DNA of 39,596 bases, from positions 1 through 39,596 of the forward strand of contig VGVE01000020.1 of the NCBI GenBank assembly GCA_016874135.1. Reading direction: 5' to 3'. The notes beneath the pieces are model-generated. The model ran no database searches, was not told the origin of the DNA, and was given only the letters and a program-made list of their open reading frames with translations. This document shows positions 1 through 10,480 of the stretch, piece by piece. Both the position numbers and the translations under genes were made by a program. This DNA comes from Gammaproteobacteria bacterium. Lineage in GTDB: Bacteria; Pseudomonadota; Gammaproteobacteria; Pseudomonadales; Azotimanducaceae. Numbering within the stretch: the first letter of the stretch is position 1; the number at the start of each line of letters is the position of its first letter.

Positions 1-1329
1 CACTCGCATCTGGCGGTGGGTGTACCCGGCACCGTGGCCGGTTTGCTGGATGCACTGGAGAAGTACGGCACGATGTCTCGGCAGGAAGTGCTGAACCCGG
101 CCATTCGCCTCGCGGAGCAGGGGTTCCCTCTCGATCTCGACATGGCGCGAGACCTCGAGGCACAGCTGCCACGAATGGCGAAATACCCGGCCAGCATGGC
201 GATCTTCAGCAATGCAGGCACGCCCTGGAAACGCGGCGATCTTCTGCGCCAGAAGGATCTCGCCAATTCACTGAAACGCATTCGTAGTCAGGGGAGAGAC
301 GGTTTTTACAAGGGAAAGACAGCCGAACTGCTGGTGGCTGAAATGCAGAGCGAAGGCGGGCTCATTTCCCTTGCCGATCTCAATGACTACCAAAGCGTCT
401 GGCGCGAGCCAGTCAGAGGAACCTACCGGGGTCACGAAGTCATCAGTATGCCTCCACCGAGTTCCGGCGGGGTGCTGCTGGTGCAAATGCTCAACATGCT
501 GGAGCCCTATGACCTGAAAGCCATGGGTGCTGGCAGCGCCGATGTGGTGCACCACATGGTGGAAGCAGAAAGACGGGCCTACGCCGACCGGGCAGAACAT
601 CTGGGCGACCCTGACTTCTTCAAGGTTCCGGTGGAACGGCTGATCGCCAAGGAGTACGCAAAACAGCGGTTCAGCGGGTTCACGAAGGACAAGGCCAGTC
701 GCAGCGCGGATATCGGTGCCGGAACATGGCCTGCTGAAAGTCCTGATACCACCCATGCGTCGTTTGTAGACAAGGCGGGCAATGCGGTTGCCTACACCAC
801 GACGCTGAACCTTTCCTATGGCTCCAAGATCGTGGCTGCCGGCACGGGGATGCTGCTCAACAATGAGATGGACGATTTTTCTTCCAAACCCGATACACCG
901 AATGCGTTCGGGCTGCTCGGCCGCGAAGCCAACGCGATCGAACCGAAGAAGCGCATGCTCAGTTCCATGACACCCACCATCGTGGCCAAAGACGGCAAGG
1001 TAGTTCTGGTGACTGGTTCACCGGGTGGCAGCACCATCATCACCACGACCCTGCAGATCATTGTCAACGTGATCGATCATGGCATGAACCTGTCCGCTGC
1101 CGTGGCGAGCCCTCGGGTGCATCATCAGTGGCAACCTGATGCTGTGCTTTATGAGAAGAACGGGCTATCACCGGACACCGTGAAGATTCTCAAGGATCGT
1201 GGTCATCAGGGTGTTACCGCCTGGGGTTGGGAGCGGGGTATCGGCGATGCCAACTCCGTGATGGCGGTGCCCGGTGGTTTTGCCGGCATGGCAGATCCGC
1301 GCAATCCGGGCGCAGCGGCGCATCCCTAG
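1..1329 (+). CDS. ggt: Gamma-glutamyltransferase, 3' part (5' end outside window)
   Basis: Periplasmic N-terminal nucleophile hydrolase that cleaves or transfers the gamma-glutamyl group of glutathione and related peptides. The frame is open from base 1 and ends with TAG at 1327-1329, so the signal peptide and the start of the large subunit lie upstream. Seen: a TTHAS segment whose first Thr (748-750) matches the residue that becomes the N-terminal nucleophile of the small subunit after self-cleavage, then a LLNNEMDDFS stretch, the LSSM substrate-binding motif and the GSPGGS oxyanion motif, all in the family order. The small subunit part closely resembles the E. coli enzyme. The codon at 16 is GTG, but the homology continues upstream of it, so it is not the true start. 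It is followed on the same strand by hsp20 after about 165 bases; no link is evident. Confidence 0.95.
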   Translation, partial: HSHLAVGVPGTVAGLLDALEKYGTMSRQEVLNPAIRLAEQGFPLDLDMARDLEAQLPRMAKYPASMAIFSNAGTPWKRGDLLRQKDLANSLKRIRSQGRDGFYKGKTAELLVAEMQSEGGLISLADLNDYQSVWREPVRGTYRGHEVISMPPPSSGGVLLVQMLNMLEPYDLKAMGAGSADVVHHMVEAERRAYADRAEHLGDPDFFKVPVERLIAKEYAKQRFSGFTKDKASRSADIGAGTWPAESPDTTHASFVDKAGNAVAYTTTLNLSYGSKIVAAGTGMLLNNEMDDFSSKPDTPNAFGLLGREANAIEPKKRMLSSMTPTIVAKDGKVVLVTGSPGGSTIITTTLQIIVNVIDHGMNLSAAVASPRVHHQWQPDAVLYEKNGLSPDTVKILKDRGHQGVTAWGWERGIGDANSVMAVPGGFAGMADPRNPGAAAHP

Positions 1330-1494
1330 TATTGCGTGTTCCTCATGTTCTGACAGCCAACCGCAGGGGCGTCGATGTGGGCGCCCGCGAGCGGAATTTC
1401 AAGGTCTTGTATTTGCAGCGGCTCATACCCACCAACAGGTCATCGCCTTCTGGCGCTATCAACCCACTCACTCTCAGACAAAGGAAACCTGACC

Positions 1495-1899
1495 ATGAGC
1501 CTGATCCGATACAGTCCGATTGATGATCTCTTTCGCACGTTTGCAAACTTCGGAGAACCCGTCGGTCGCGGCGAGTTTCTGCCCGCCGTGCGCATTCTTG
1601 AGCTTGAACACGCCTACCAGATCGAGGTCGAGCTGCCTGGAGTGTCGCGGGATGACACCAAGGTTGCGGTGAACGACGGCATTCTCACGGTCAGTGGGGA
1701 ACGCAAAGCCACGGATGGTGAAGGCACGCGGGTTCATCGCACTGAACGTACGCTCGGCAAGTTCAGCCGAACCTTCCGCCTGCCGGAGAATGCGGATGAA
1801 GCGCAGGTCAGTGCGCGGTCCGAGAACGGTGTGCTCCGGCTCACCATCGTCAAACAGGTGAAGGCCGTGCCCAGGCGCATCGAAGTGGAAGTGCATTGA
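1495..1899 (+). CDS. Small heat-shock protein, Hsp20/alpha-crystallin family
   Basis: ATP-independent holdase chaperone that binds unfolding proteins in the cytosol. The 134-residue product has a short N-terminal arm with an IDDLFRTF segment, an alpha-crystallin domain from about residue 27 (HAYQIEVELPGVSRDD, then NDGILTVSGER and a FSRTFRLPEN strand) and a short C-terminal tail with RRIEVEV. The start at 1495 is chosen because AAGGAAAC (1481-1488) sits seven bases upstream and the product then begins MSLIRYSPIDDLF, as in many proteobacterial Hsp20 proteins; the frame is open further upstream but that stretch has no family similarity. A CTTGTA at 1406-1411 is only a weak candidate for a heat-shock -35 box and has no convincing -10 partner. 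Length and domain are normal for the family. Confidence 0.93.
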   Translation: MSLIRYSPIDDLFRTFANFGEPVGRGEFLPAVRILELEHAYQIEVELPGVSRDDTKVAVNDGILTVSGERKATDGEGTRVHRTERTLGKFSRTFRLPENADEAQVSARSENGVLRLTIVKQVKAVPRRIEVEVH

Positions 1900-2133
1900 G
1901 GAGCTAGCCGGCTGGCGGTGACCGTCTTGGACGGCGGTTCCGCTGGTCCTCGCCGGATCGGTACCTTCGTAGGGTCAATTTGATGCGGGTTCACTGCCCG
2001 CTTATGTGACCGGCTGCAGCTTGAAGGATGTCCATCCCATGGCCTCATCGGGCAGAATATGCGCCCGTCAAACCCGGTCTATGCTTGGATACGGGGCAGA
2101 ATCCCACCACTTTATGGACGCTTAAGAGGCCGC

Positions 2134-4818
<2,685 letters not shown>

Positions 4819-4826
4819 CCAAAAAC

Positions 4827-4853
4827 AAAAGGGGCGGTGACGCCCCTTTTTTT
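4827..4853. terminator. Rho-independent terminator after acnA
   Basis: A perfect 10-bp stem, AAAAGGGGCG (4827-4836) and CGCCCCTTTT (4841-4850), closes a GTGA loop and is followed by a T run to 4853. It starts eight bases after the acnA stop. Because the stem is flanked by A residues on one side and T residues on the other it could work in both directions, but on the minus strand an open reading frame passes through it. Confidence 0.9.
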
Positions 4854-5497
4854 CTCCTTTCCCTTTTCCCCTTCTCGCGTGTAATCAGGTACCGGGAAAC
4901 CTCTGATGGCATCTTATGGCACCACTTTTCGAATCCCGTGGCTGCACCCACCGCAGTCAGGTAGTTGCGGGTGAGATAAGTCGCGATGAGTTCGGCCACG
5001 CGTTCCAGCATCACGTTGTCCGTCGCCCCGAAACTCCAGGCGGCGCCGATAGCTTTGGCATGCTGGTAAAACTCGGGTTCGGCGATCACCTGACCACTGC
5101 CTTCTTCACTGATCCGCATGCGGATGATGATGCGGCTCAGGCCCGCAAACGAACCGGCAAAGATGCGGTTGGCGCCGGAAGGCTTGTGCAATGAGACGAC
5201 GCGCGGTTCAAAGATGAGCTTCTCTGGACTCTCTGCATCGGCCTTCGTGTTCCACTCATCGATGACCGGCTGGACATGCTTCTGCATGTTCTCGATGCCC
5301 CGTTTGTGCACCTTGTCGGCGTTTTTCTTTTTGCCGATCTCGGCATCCATGGTGATGGTCGCTAGGGAATAACCGCCGTATCCCGCGAGTGGATTGGTTG
5401 GCGGTGGATTTTCGCCGGCCGCCAGGACACCAGCAGCCAGGAGGAGGAACACGCAAACCAGGATCTTTCGAGAATCGGCAATAGGCGCGATCAGCAT

Positions 5498-5821
5498 GAG
5501 GCTCCCCTTGCAGGGAATCACGCTCGCAGTCTACTGCAGTACCGCCGGGCGCTAAATCCAGGACGGCGTCCTCCGGCGACCTTCGCCGAACGCCCCGATC
5601 TCGTGAACTTTGCGGCAGTTCACAGGCGCGCTTCGCGCAGACGACTAGAGTGCGCGCCGTCGCATCGCCAACACGAGGTTGAAGTACGTGTCTACGCGGC
5701 AAGAATCCCGCTTGATCGCCATTGAACGCCGCAACATGGTTGCAGCCGTGCCGCGTCGCCGTTTCCATCGCGCGCGGCGCCAGTAAAAAACTGGCAGAAG
5801 CCCCCGTCAGCCATCCACACA
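5498..5821. other. Intergenic stretch between lon and the DUF4410-like gene
   Basis: No convincing gene on either strand. It holds short GC-rich inverted repeats, and a GCCAGT/ACTGGC stem (5779-5784 and 5790-5795) with a five-base A loop (T on the minus strand), 27 bases after the lon stop. This might end the lon transcript but lacks a normal T tract after the stem, so termination is only a guess. Confidence 0.35.
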
Positions 5822-8209
5822 TCAGCGTTTGAAAGCCCGCGCCACGACGTCCGCGAGCGTGCGGGCGTAGTGGATTTCGAGCCCCGCACGGACGAATTCC
5901 GGGATTTCCTCGACGTCTCTTGCGTTGTCCGCGGGCAGGATCACGGTACGTATGCCCTGCCGTTTGGCTGCAAGCAATTTCTCGCGAATGCCGCCAACCG
6001 GATAAACCTGACCTGATAGCGTCAGTTCGCCGGTCATGGCGAGCTTGGTACGTACCGTCTTGCCGGTGGCGAGGGATATCAGCGCCGTCGCCATCGTGAC
6101 TCCAGCACTTGGGCCATCCTTGGGTGTTGCCCCTGCGGGCACGTGCAGGTGAATCGAGGCATCGTTGAACCATTCATTGTTGATGCCGAACGATGCCGCA
6201 TCTGCGCGCACTCGACTTAGTGCGATATTGGCCGACTCCTGCATGACGTTGCCGAGTTGCCCGGTCAGCCGGAAACCTGCGTTGCCACGGTTTACGACAA
6301 TGGCTTCGACAGGCAGCGTTGCCCCGCCCATGGCGGTCCAGGCGAGGCCGGTGACGATGCCGACGCCACTCTCGATGCGCTCCTTCTCAAATCCACGTGG
6401 CCCGAGATAGTCCCGGATCGATTCCTGATCCACCCGGACAGGCAGAGTTGCACCCTGCAGGATGGCCACGTTGGCCTTGCGCTGGATGCGGGCAAGGTGT
6501 TTTTCCAGTTGGCGAACGCCTGCTTCACGGGCGTAGTGTTCAATGACTTCGCGCAGCGCTGCGGCATCGATGCGGATCTCGCGAGAGGAGCGCCCTGATT
6601 TTTCGAGCAGCTTGGGCCACAGGTGCCTGCGTGCGATCAGCTGTTTTTCAGCGTCGAGATATCCGGAGAGCCGGATCACCTCCATGCGGTCGAGTAGCGG
6701 TGCCGGAATCGTATCGAGCTGATTGGCTGTGCAGACGAAGAGGACCTTCGACAGATCAAAATCGAGGTCGAGGTAGTGATCACGAAAAGAAGCATTCTGT
6801 TCCGGGTCGAGCACTTCGAGCAGTGCCGAGGCTGGATCGCCCTGGTAAGAGCTGCCGATCTTGTCGACCTCATCGAGCATGATGACCGGGTTCGCGGTGC
6901 CGCAGTCCTTCAGCGCCTGCAATAGTTTGCCCGGCATGGCGCCAATGTAGGTTCGACGATGCCCTTTGATTTCCGCTTCGTCACGCATGCCGCCAACTGA
7001 AAAACGGAAGAACGTCCGGTCCAGGGATTCAGCAATGGCGCGTCCCAGTGACGTTTTGCCAACACCGGGAGGACCGACCAGACAAACGATCGATCCGGCG
7101 GCGTTACCCCGGCTTACACCCAGTGCCAGAAACTCAAGTATTCGATCCTTGACGTCGTCGAGGCCCTCATGATGTGCATTCAGGATGGACCGCGCCTCTT
7201 CAAGATCTGTTGCGTCGGTCGTGCTGATGCCCCATGGCAAACTCGTCAGCCAGTCGATCCAGTTGCGCGTCACGCCCCACTCGGGTGAACCCGGTTCGAG
7301 AATGGCGAGCTTGTCCATTTCCTCAGCGAACCGTGCCTGCGCGGCGGCGCTGAACCGGAGGGTGGCGGCGCGCTCACGGAATTTTTCGAGTTGTGCGGTC
7401 TTGTCGTCTTTCGAAAGACCAAGTTCCTTCTGGATGTAGTTCAGCTGCTGCCGAAGCACCTTTTCGCGCTGGTGGCTGTGGATCTCCTTCTCCACGTGGT
7501 CGCGGATTTCCTTCTGCGCTTCGGCGATCTTCAGTTCGCGATGCAGCAATTCCACCACCTTCTGCAGGCGGGAGTCGAGGTTCAGGGTCTCGAGAATTTC
7601 CTGCAGCGTTTCGCGCGAGGCGGTTGTCAGTGATGCTGCGAAATCAGCCAGCAGGGCAGGGCGATTGGGGCTTGAGCGTGACAGGAAAAGCTTCAGCTCT
7701 TCGCCGTACAGCGGATTGAGCGGGATCAGCTCCTTGATGATATTGATGATGGCAACCGCATAGGCGGTTTGTTCGGTGGCACCGGCATCTGTCCGATCCG
7801 GAAAGTACTGCACGGCGGCGAGCAGGGGCGGCTCCTGCCGGCTCCACTGTCTGACCTTGAACCGCTGCAGACCTTCCAGCAGAACATGCAGTACTTCACC
7901 GTCCCGATGCACGCGATGGACACGGCACACGGTGCCGATGGTGTGCAGCCGGTGGGTGTCGATGCCATCTTCTGCGGTACCGCGTAAGCCGATAAGGCCG
8001 ACAACGTCTTGGCCTCTCTCGCGGATCGCCTCAAGTGTGGGCTGCCACATGGCAGCATCAAGGACGAGCGGCAGGGCTTGTCCGGGAAACAGCGGGCGTT
8101 GGTCGTGGGGAAGGATGTGCAGGAGCCCGGGCAGGTTTTCGCCCGGCAGCATGACCTGTTTGCCGCTGTCATCCGCGATCGGTGCGCCGTCCTGTTCGAT
8201 GTCCATCAT
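5822..8209 (-). CDS. lon: ATP-dependent protease Lon
   Basis: Cytosolic AAA+ serine protease that degrades misfolded and regulatory proteins. The 795-residue product is slightly longer than E. coli Lon (784). Order: N-terminal substrate-binding LON domain (about 20-210), coiled-coil linker with many charged residues, AAA+ module with Walker A GPPGVGKTS near residue 378 and Walker B-type DEVDKIG, then the protease domain with catalytic Ser701 in DGPSAG and Lys744 in REKLLAAK, spaced 43 apart as in E. coli. Two consecutive ATG codons (8209-8207 and 8206-8204) could start it; the choice changes one residue. It is transcribed away from thrS. A near-consensus sigma-32 promoter lies upstream, so heat induction is expected, as for E. 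coli lon. The clpX and hupB neighbours common for lon are absent, so this may be a second lon copy; that cannot be settled here. Confidence 0.97.
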   Translation of the reverse strand: MMDIEQDGAPIADDSGKQVMLPGENLPGLLHILPHDQRPLFPGQALPLVLDAAMWQPTLEAIRERGQDVVGLIGLRGTAEDGIDTHRLHTIGTVCRVHRVHRDGEVLHVLLEGLQRFKVRQWSRQEPPLLAAVQYFPDRTDAGATEQTAYAVAIINIIKELIPLNPLYGEELKLFLSRSSPNRPALLADFAASLTTASRETLQEILETLNLDSRLQKVVELLHRELKIAEAQKEIRDHVEKEIHSHQREKVLRQQLNYIQKELGLSKDDKTAQLEKFRERAATLRFSAAAQARFAEEMDKLAILEPGSPEWGVTRNWIDWLTSLPWGISTTDATDLEEARSILNAHHEGLDDVKDRILEFLALGVSRGNAAGSIVCLVGPPGVGKTSLGRAIAESLDRTFFRFSVGGMRDEAEIKGHRRTYIGAMPGKLLQALKDCGTANPVIMLDEVDKIGSSYQGDPASALLEVLDPEQNASFRDHYLDLDFDLSKVLFVCTANQLDTIPAPLLDRMEVIRLSGYLDAEKQLIARRHLWPKLLEKSGRSSREIRIDAAALREVIEHYAREAGVRQLEKHLARIQRKANVAILQGATLPVRVDQESIRDYLGPRGFEKERIESGVGIVTGLAWTAMGGATLPVEAIVVNRGNAGFRLTGQLGNVMQESANIALSRVRADAASFGINNEWFNDASIHLHVPAGATPKDGPSAGVTMATALISLATGKTVRTKLAMTGELTLSGQVYPVGGIREKLLAAKRQGIRTVILPADNARDVEEIPEFVRAGLEIHYARTLADVVARAFKR

Positions 8210-8260
8210 CGTCTCGTGTCAGACCTCTCTGTCGCGGTAAACCGTGTGGGCGTCTCGGCA

Positions 8261-8288
8261 AGATGGGGTTGCTTTGACGGGCTTCAAG
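8261..8288 (-). promoter_or_regulatory. Sigma-32 heat-shock promoter for lon
   Basis: On the minus strand CTTGAA (plus 8283-8288), a 14-base spacer and CCCCATCT (plus 8261-8268) match the sigma-32 consensus (CTTGAA, 13-17 bases, CCCCATNT) at every defined position. Transcription would begin about 45 bases before the lon ATG. Confidence 0.85.
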
Positions 8289-8297
8289 GGGTTTGCC

Positions 8298-8325
8298 TTG
8301 CAATCGGAGCTTGCCGGACTATCAT
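8298..8325 (+). promoter_or_regulatory. Candidate sigma-70 promoter for the thrS leader
   Basis: TTGCAA (8298-8303), 16-base spacer, TATCAT (8320-8325): four of six and five of six matches to consensus. The predicted first transcribed base falls at or next to the A of the leader ATG (8332), which would make the leader mRNA leaderless. Judged by eye only. Confidence 0.5.
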
Positions 8326-8331
8326 CGCCTC

Positions 8332-8409
8332 ATGCGCCATCACAGATTCACCACCACGTGTACCCTGACTCGCACTCGATGCGGGTCGTTGCGTACGCCG
8401 GTGCGATAA
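8332..8409 (+). CDS. Threonine-rich leader peptide of the thrS attenuator
   Basis: A 25-codon frame, ATG 8332 to TAA 8407-8409, beginning MRHHRF and then carrying Thr at positions 7, 8, 9, 11, 13, 15 and 22: seven of 25 residues, six of them within nine codons (8350-8376), using ACC, ACT and ACG. This is what leader peptides of amino-acid attenuators look like (compare the thr, his and pheST leaders of enterobacteria): translation would stall there when charged tRNA-Thr is short. It is followed by a hairpin over its 3' end and by a terminator 110 bases on, just before thrS. No good Shine-Dalgarno sequence precedes it; a leaderless start is possible. It is too short for ordinary gene finding. 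The role is inferred from composition and position; I know of no proof. Confidence 0.75.
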   Translation: MRHHRFTTTCTLTRTRCGSLRTPVR

Positions 8410-8527
8410 GTCGGCGTCAGCGGCGACCCGCAACTGGCCACGCCCGGCATTGTGTGTCGGGCAGGAAGCCGGTAAGTCCAGCGGTCGCCACGGGTTCCCG
8501 ATCAGCAGTTCACATCTTTACCCCGGC
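8380..8527 (+). promoter_or_regulatory. Leader RNA switch region (pause hairpin and candidate antiterminator)
   Basis: Arm TGCGGGTCG (8380-8388) pairs perfectly with CGACCCGCA (8424-8432), and inside it ACGCCG (8395-8400) pairs with CGGCGT (8412-8417), with the leader stop codon in the loop. A ribosome held at the last threonine codons would cover the first arm. Candidate alternative pairings: GGCGACC (8422-8428) with GGTCGCC (8483-8489); and GCCGGTAA (8468-8475) with TTACC..GGC (8518-8527, two-base bulge), which would occupy the whole left arm of the terminator. GCCGG (8468-8472) can instead pair with CCGGC (8444-8448). Which pairings form cannot be decided by eye. Confidence 0.55.
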
Positions 8528-8558
8528 CGGCAATCGCCTCCCGGGGTTTGGTTTTTTT
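8520..8558 (+). terminator. Rho-independent terminator inside the thrS leader
   Basis: ACCCCGG (8520-8526) pairs with CCGGGGT (8541-8547), with a small GGC/GCC stem inside the loop, followed by TTTGGTTTTTTT to 8558. It lies about 55 bases before the thrS start codon, so transcription must read through it for thrS to be expressed. No gene ends just upstream that would need a terminator here; the only reading frame before it is the leader peptide. Confidence 0.85.
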
Positions 8559-8613
8559 GGGATTGTGAAAATCGGGAATCGCTTCCGATGCGGATTACGA
8601 GGAGCGCGTGTAC

Positions 8614-10455
8614 ATGAGCAGCTTTGAACACAGTGGGGAAGAATCAGGTCAGGACGAGTTGTACCGGATCAGGCACAGTTTGGCGCACGTCCTGGCGCAG
8701 GCAGTGCTTGAGCTGCGCCCGGGCTCAACCCTTGGTTTCGGACCACCGATCAAAGACGGTTTCTACTATGACTTCGTGCTGACAAGTCTACTCACTGATG
8801 AGGACTTCCCGGAGCTCGAAAAGCGCATGCGGCAGATCATCAAGAAGGGCCAGAAGTTCTATCGCGAAGATCTGGAGGCAGGAGACGCGCTGCGCCGCAT
8901 CGACGAGATGAAGGAGCCGTACAAGCGCGAATACGCGCAGGAACTGATCAACAAACACGGGCTTGGCGGGCTGTCGTTCTATCGGAATGGTCCCTTTCTC
9001 GACATGTGCGAAGGCCCCCATGTGGAGACAACCAAAGAAATCCCCCGCGATGGATTCAAGCTGCGCAGCGTGGCTGGCGCGTACTGGCGTGGCGACTCCC
9101 GCAACACGATGATGACGCGCATCTATGCGTGGGCGTTTGCCGACAAGGAAACCCTCGACACCTACGTCACCAATTTTCTTGAAGCCCAGGCGCGTGATCA
9201 CAAGAAACTCGGTCGGGAGCTGTCCATCTTTAAGATCGACAACGACATCGGCAAAGGGCTGCCGCTATGGCTGCCGAATGGTACGGTGATCCGTGACGAA
9301 CTCGAAAAGCTCGCCAAGGAGCTTGAGTTCAAGGCCGGCTACCAGCGTGTGGCTACCCCTCATCTGGCCCGTCAGGACCTGTACTACACGTCGGGGCATC
9401 TGCCGTACTACGCCGACGGCATGTATCCACCCATGGAGCTGGTGGAGCGCAACGAAGACGGTACCGGCACCGTCAAGGAGTCCTATCGGCTGCGGCCGAT
9501 GAACTGTCCCCACCACCATAAGGTGTTTGCCGCGGAACCGCGTAGTTACCGTGATCTGCCGCTGCGACTCGCCGAGTACGGCCAGGTATACCGGCTCGAA
9601 GAATCCGGTGCGGTGAGTGGCCTGTTGCGGGTCCGGGGCATGTGTATGAACGACGCCCACATCTACCTCACTGCGGAACAGGTCAAGGACGAGTTCAAGT
9701 CTGTGCTCGCCCTCTACAAAGAGGCCTATGGTGTGTTTGGCCTCGACAACTACCGTATCCGCCTCTCCCGCTGGGACCCGGAAGATCCCAAAGGGAAAGA
9801 GAAATACGTCGACAATCCACCGGCCTGGGCCGAGTCGGAAGAAATCCTTCGGCAGGTGTTGGAAGAACTTCAGATCACCTATGTCGATGGCCCGGGTGAG
9901 GCGGCGTTCTACGGACCGAAGATCGATATCCAGTTCGTCACTGTTACCGGTCGGGAGGAAACGGTGTCGACCATCCAGCTGGACTTTGCTGTGCCCGAAC
10001 GATTCAACCTGAAGTACGTTGGGCCGGATGGCGCCGAGCACACGCCGTTCTGCATCCATCGCGCGCCGTTCAGTACCCATGAGCGCTTCGTGGCCTTTCT
10101 CATTGAACACTTCTGCGGTGCCTTTCCCACCTGGCTCGCTCCGGTGCAGGTGCAACTCCTTACGGTATCGAACCAGTATGACGAGTACGCAAAGGGGATC
10201 GTGCGACGGCTGCGTAACCGGTTCATCCGTGCAGAACTCGCGTCATCCAATGAAACGCTGCCCAAGAAGATCCGCGAAGGCACGGTGAGGAAAATCCCGA
10301 ATCTGCTGATCATCGGCGAGCGGGAAGTGGCCGATGCGACGGTGACGCTCCGGCGTTATGGTCACAAAGACCAGCACACGATGACCGTTGATGCATTCGA
10401 GGCAGCGCTGGTGTCGACGATCCAGAGCCGCAGTCTTCGCTTCGAGCTCGGTTGA
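8614..10455 (+). CDS. thrS: Threonyl-tRNA synthetase lacking the TGS domain
   Basis: Charges tRNA-Thr with threonine. The 613-residue product begins almost directly with the editing domain: RHSLAHVLAQ supplies the editing His pair (His21, His25), and DMCEGPHV the editing Cys. Class II catalytic core follows with RPMNCPHHH (zinc Cys), RVRGMCMNDAHIY (zinc His) and CIHRAPFSTHERF (zinc His), then a C-terminal anticodon-binding domain (FPTWLAPVQVQLL onward). The N-terminal TGS domain of E. coli ThrRS (about 60 residues) is missing. ATG 8614 is chosen because GAGGAG (8599-8604) lies nine bases before it; the GTG at 8608 is too close. infC, rpmI and rplT, usual partners of housekeeping thrS in this class, are absent. 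Several core phrases recall ThrRS of other phyla, so transfer is likely. Upstream attenuator elements imply control by threonine supply. A cardiolipin synthase locus follows after 25 bases. Confidence 0.95.
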   Translation: MSSFEHSGEESGQDELYRIRHSLAHVLAQAVLELRPGSTLGFGPPIKDGFYYDFVLTSLLTDEDFPELEKRMRQIIKKGQKFYREDLEAGDALRRIDEMKEPYKREYAQELINKHGLGGLSFYRNGPFLDMCEGPHVETTKEIPRDGFKLRSVAGAYWRGDSRNTMMTRIYAWAFADKETLDTYVTNFLEAQARDHKKLGRELSIFKIDNDIGKGLPLWLPNGTVIRDELEKLAKELEFKAGYQRVATPHLARQDLYYTSGHLPYYADGMYPPMELVERNEDGTGTVKESYRLRPMNCPHHHKVFAAEPRSYRDLPLRLAEYGQVYRLEESGAVSGLLRVRGMCMNDAHIYLTAEQVKDEFKSVLALYKEAYGVFGLDNYRIRLSRWDPEDPKGKEKYVDNPPAWAESEEILRQVLEELQITYVDGPGEAAFYGPKIDIQFVTVTGREETVSTIQLDFAVPERFNLKYVGPDGAEHTPFCIHRAPFSTHERFVAFLIEHFCGAFPTWLAPVQVQLLTVSNQYDEYAKGIVRRLRNRFIRAELASSNETLPKKIREGTVRKIPNLLIIGEREVADATVTLRRYGHKDQHTMTVDAFEAALVSTIQSRSLRFELG

Positions 10456-10480
10456 TCGTCGTACGGGCGGCGAGAATCAC

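Noticed and set aside
1400..1494. Sigma-32 promoter or RNA thermometer for hsp20
   Set aside because: CTTGTA (1406-1411) has no CCCCAT-like partner at proper distance, and nothing upstream pairs well with the AAGGA ribosome site.
8410..8607. T-box riboswitch ahead of thrS
   Set aside because: No T-box antiterminator consensus (AGGGTGGNACCGCG) is present, and T-boxes are not expected in Gammaproteobacteria. The Thr-codon leader frame explains the terminator better.
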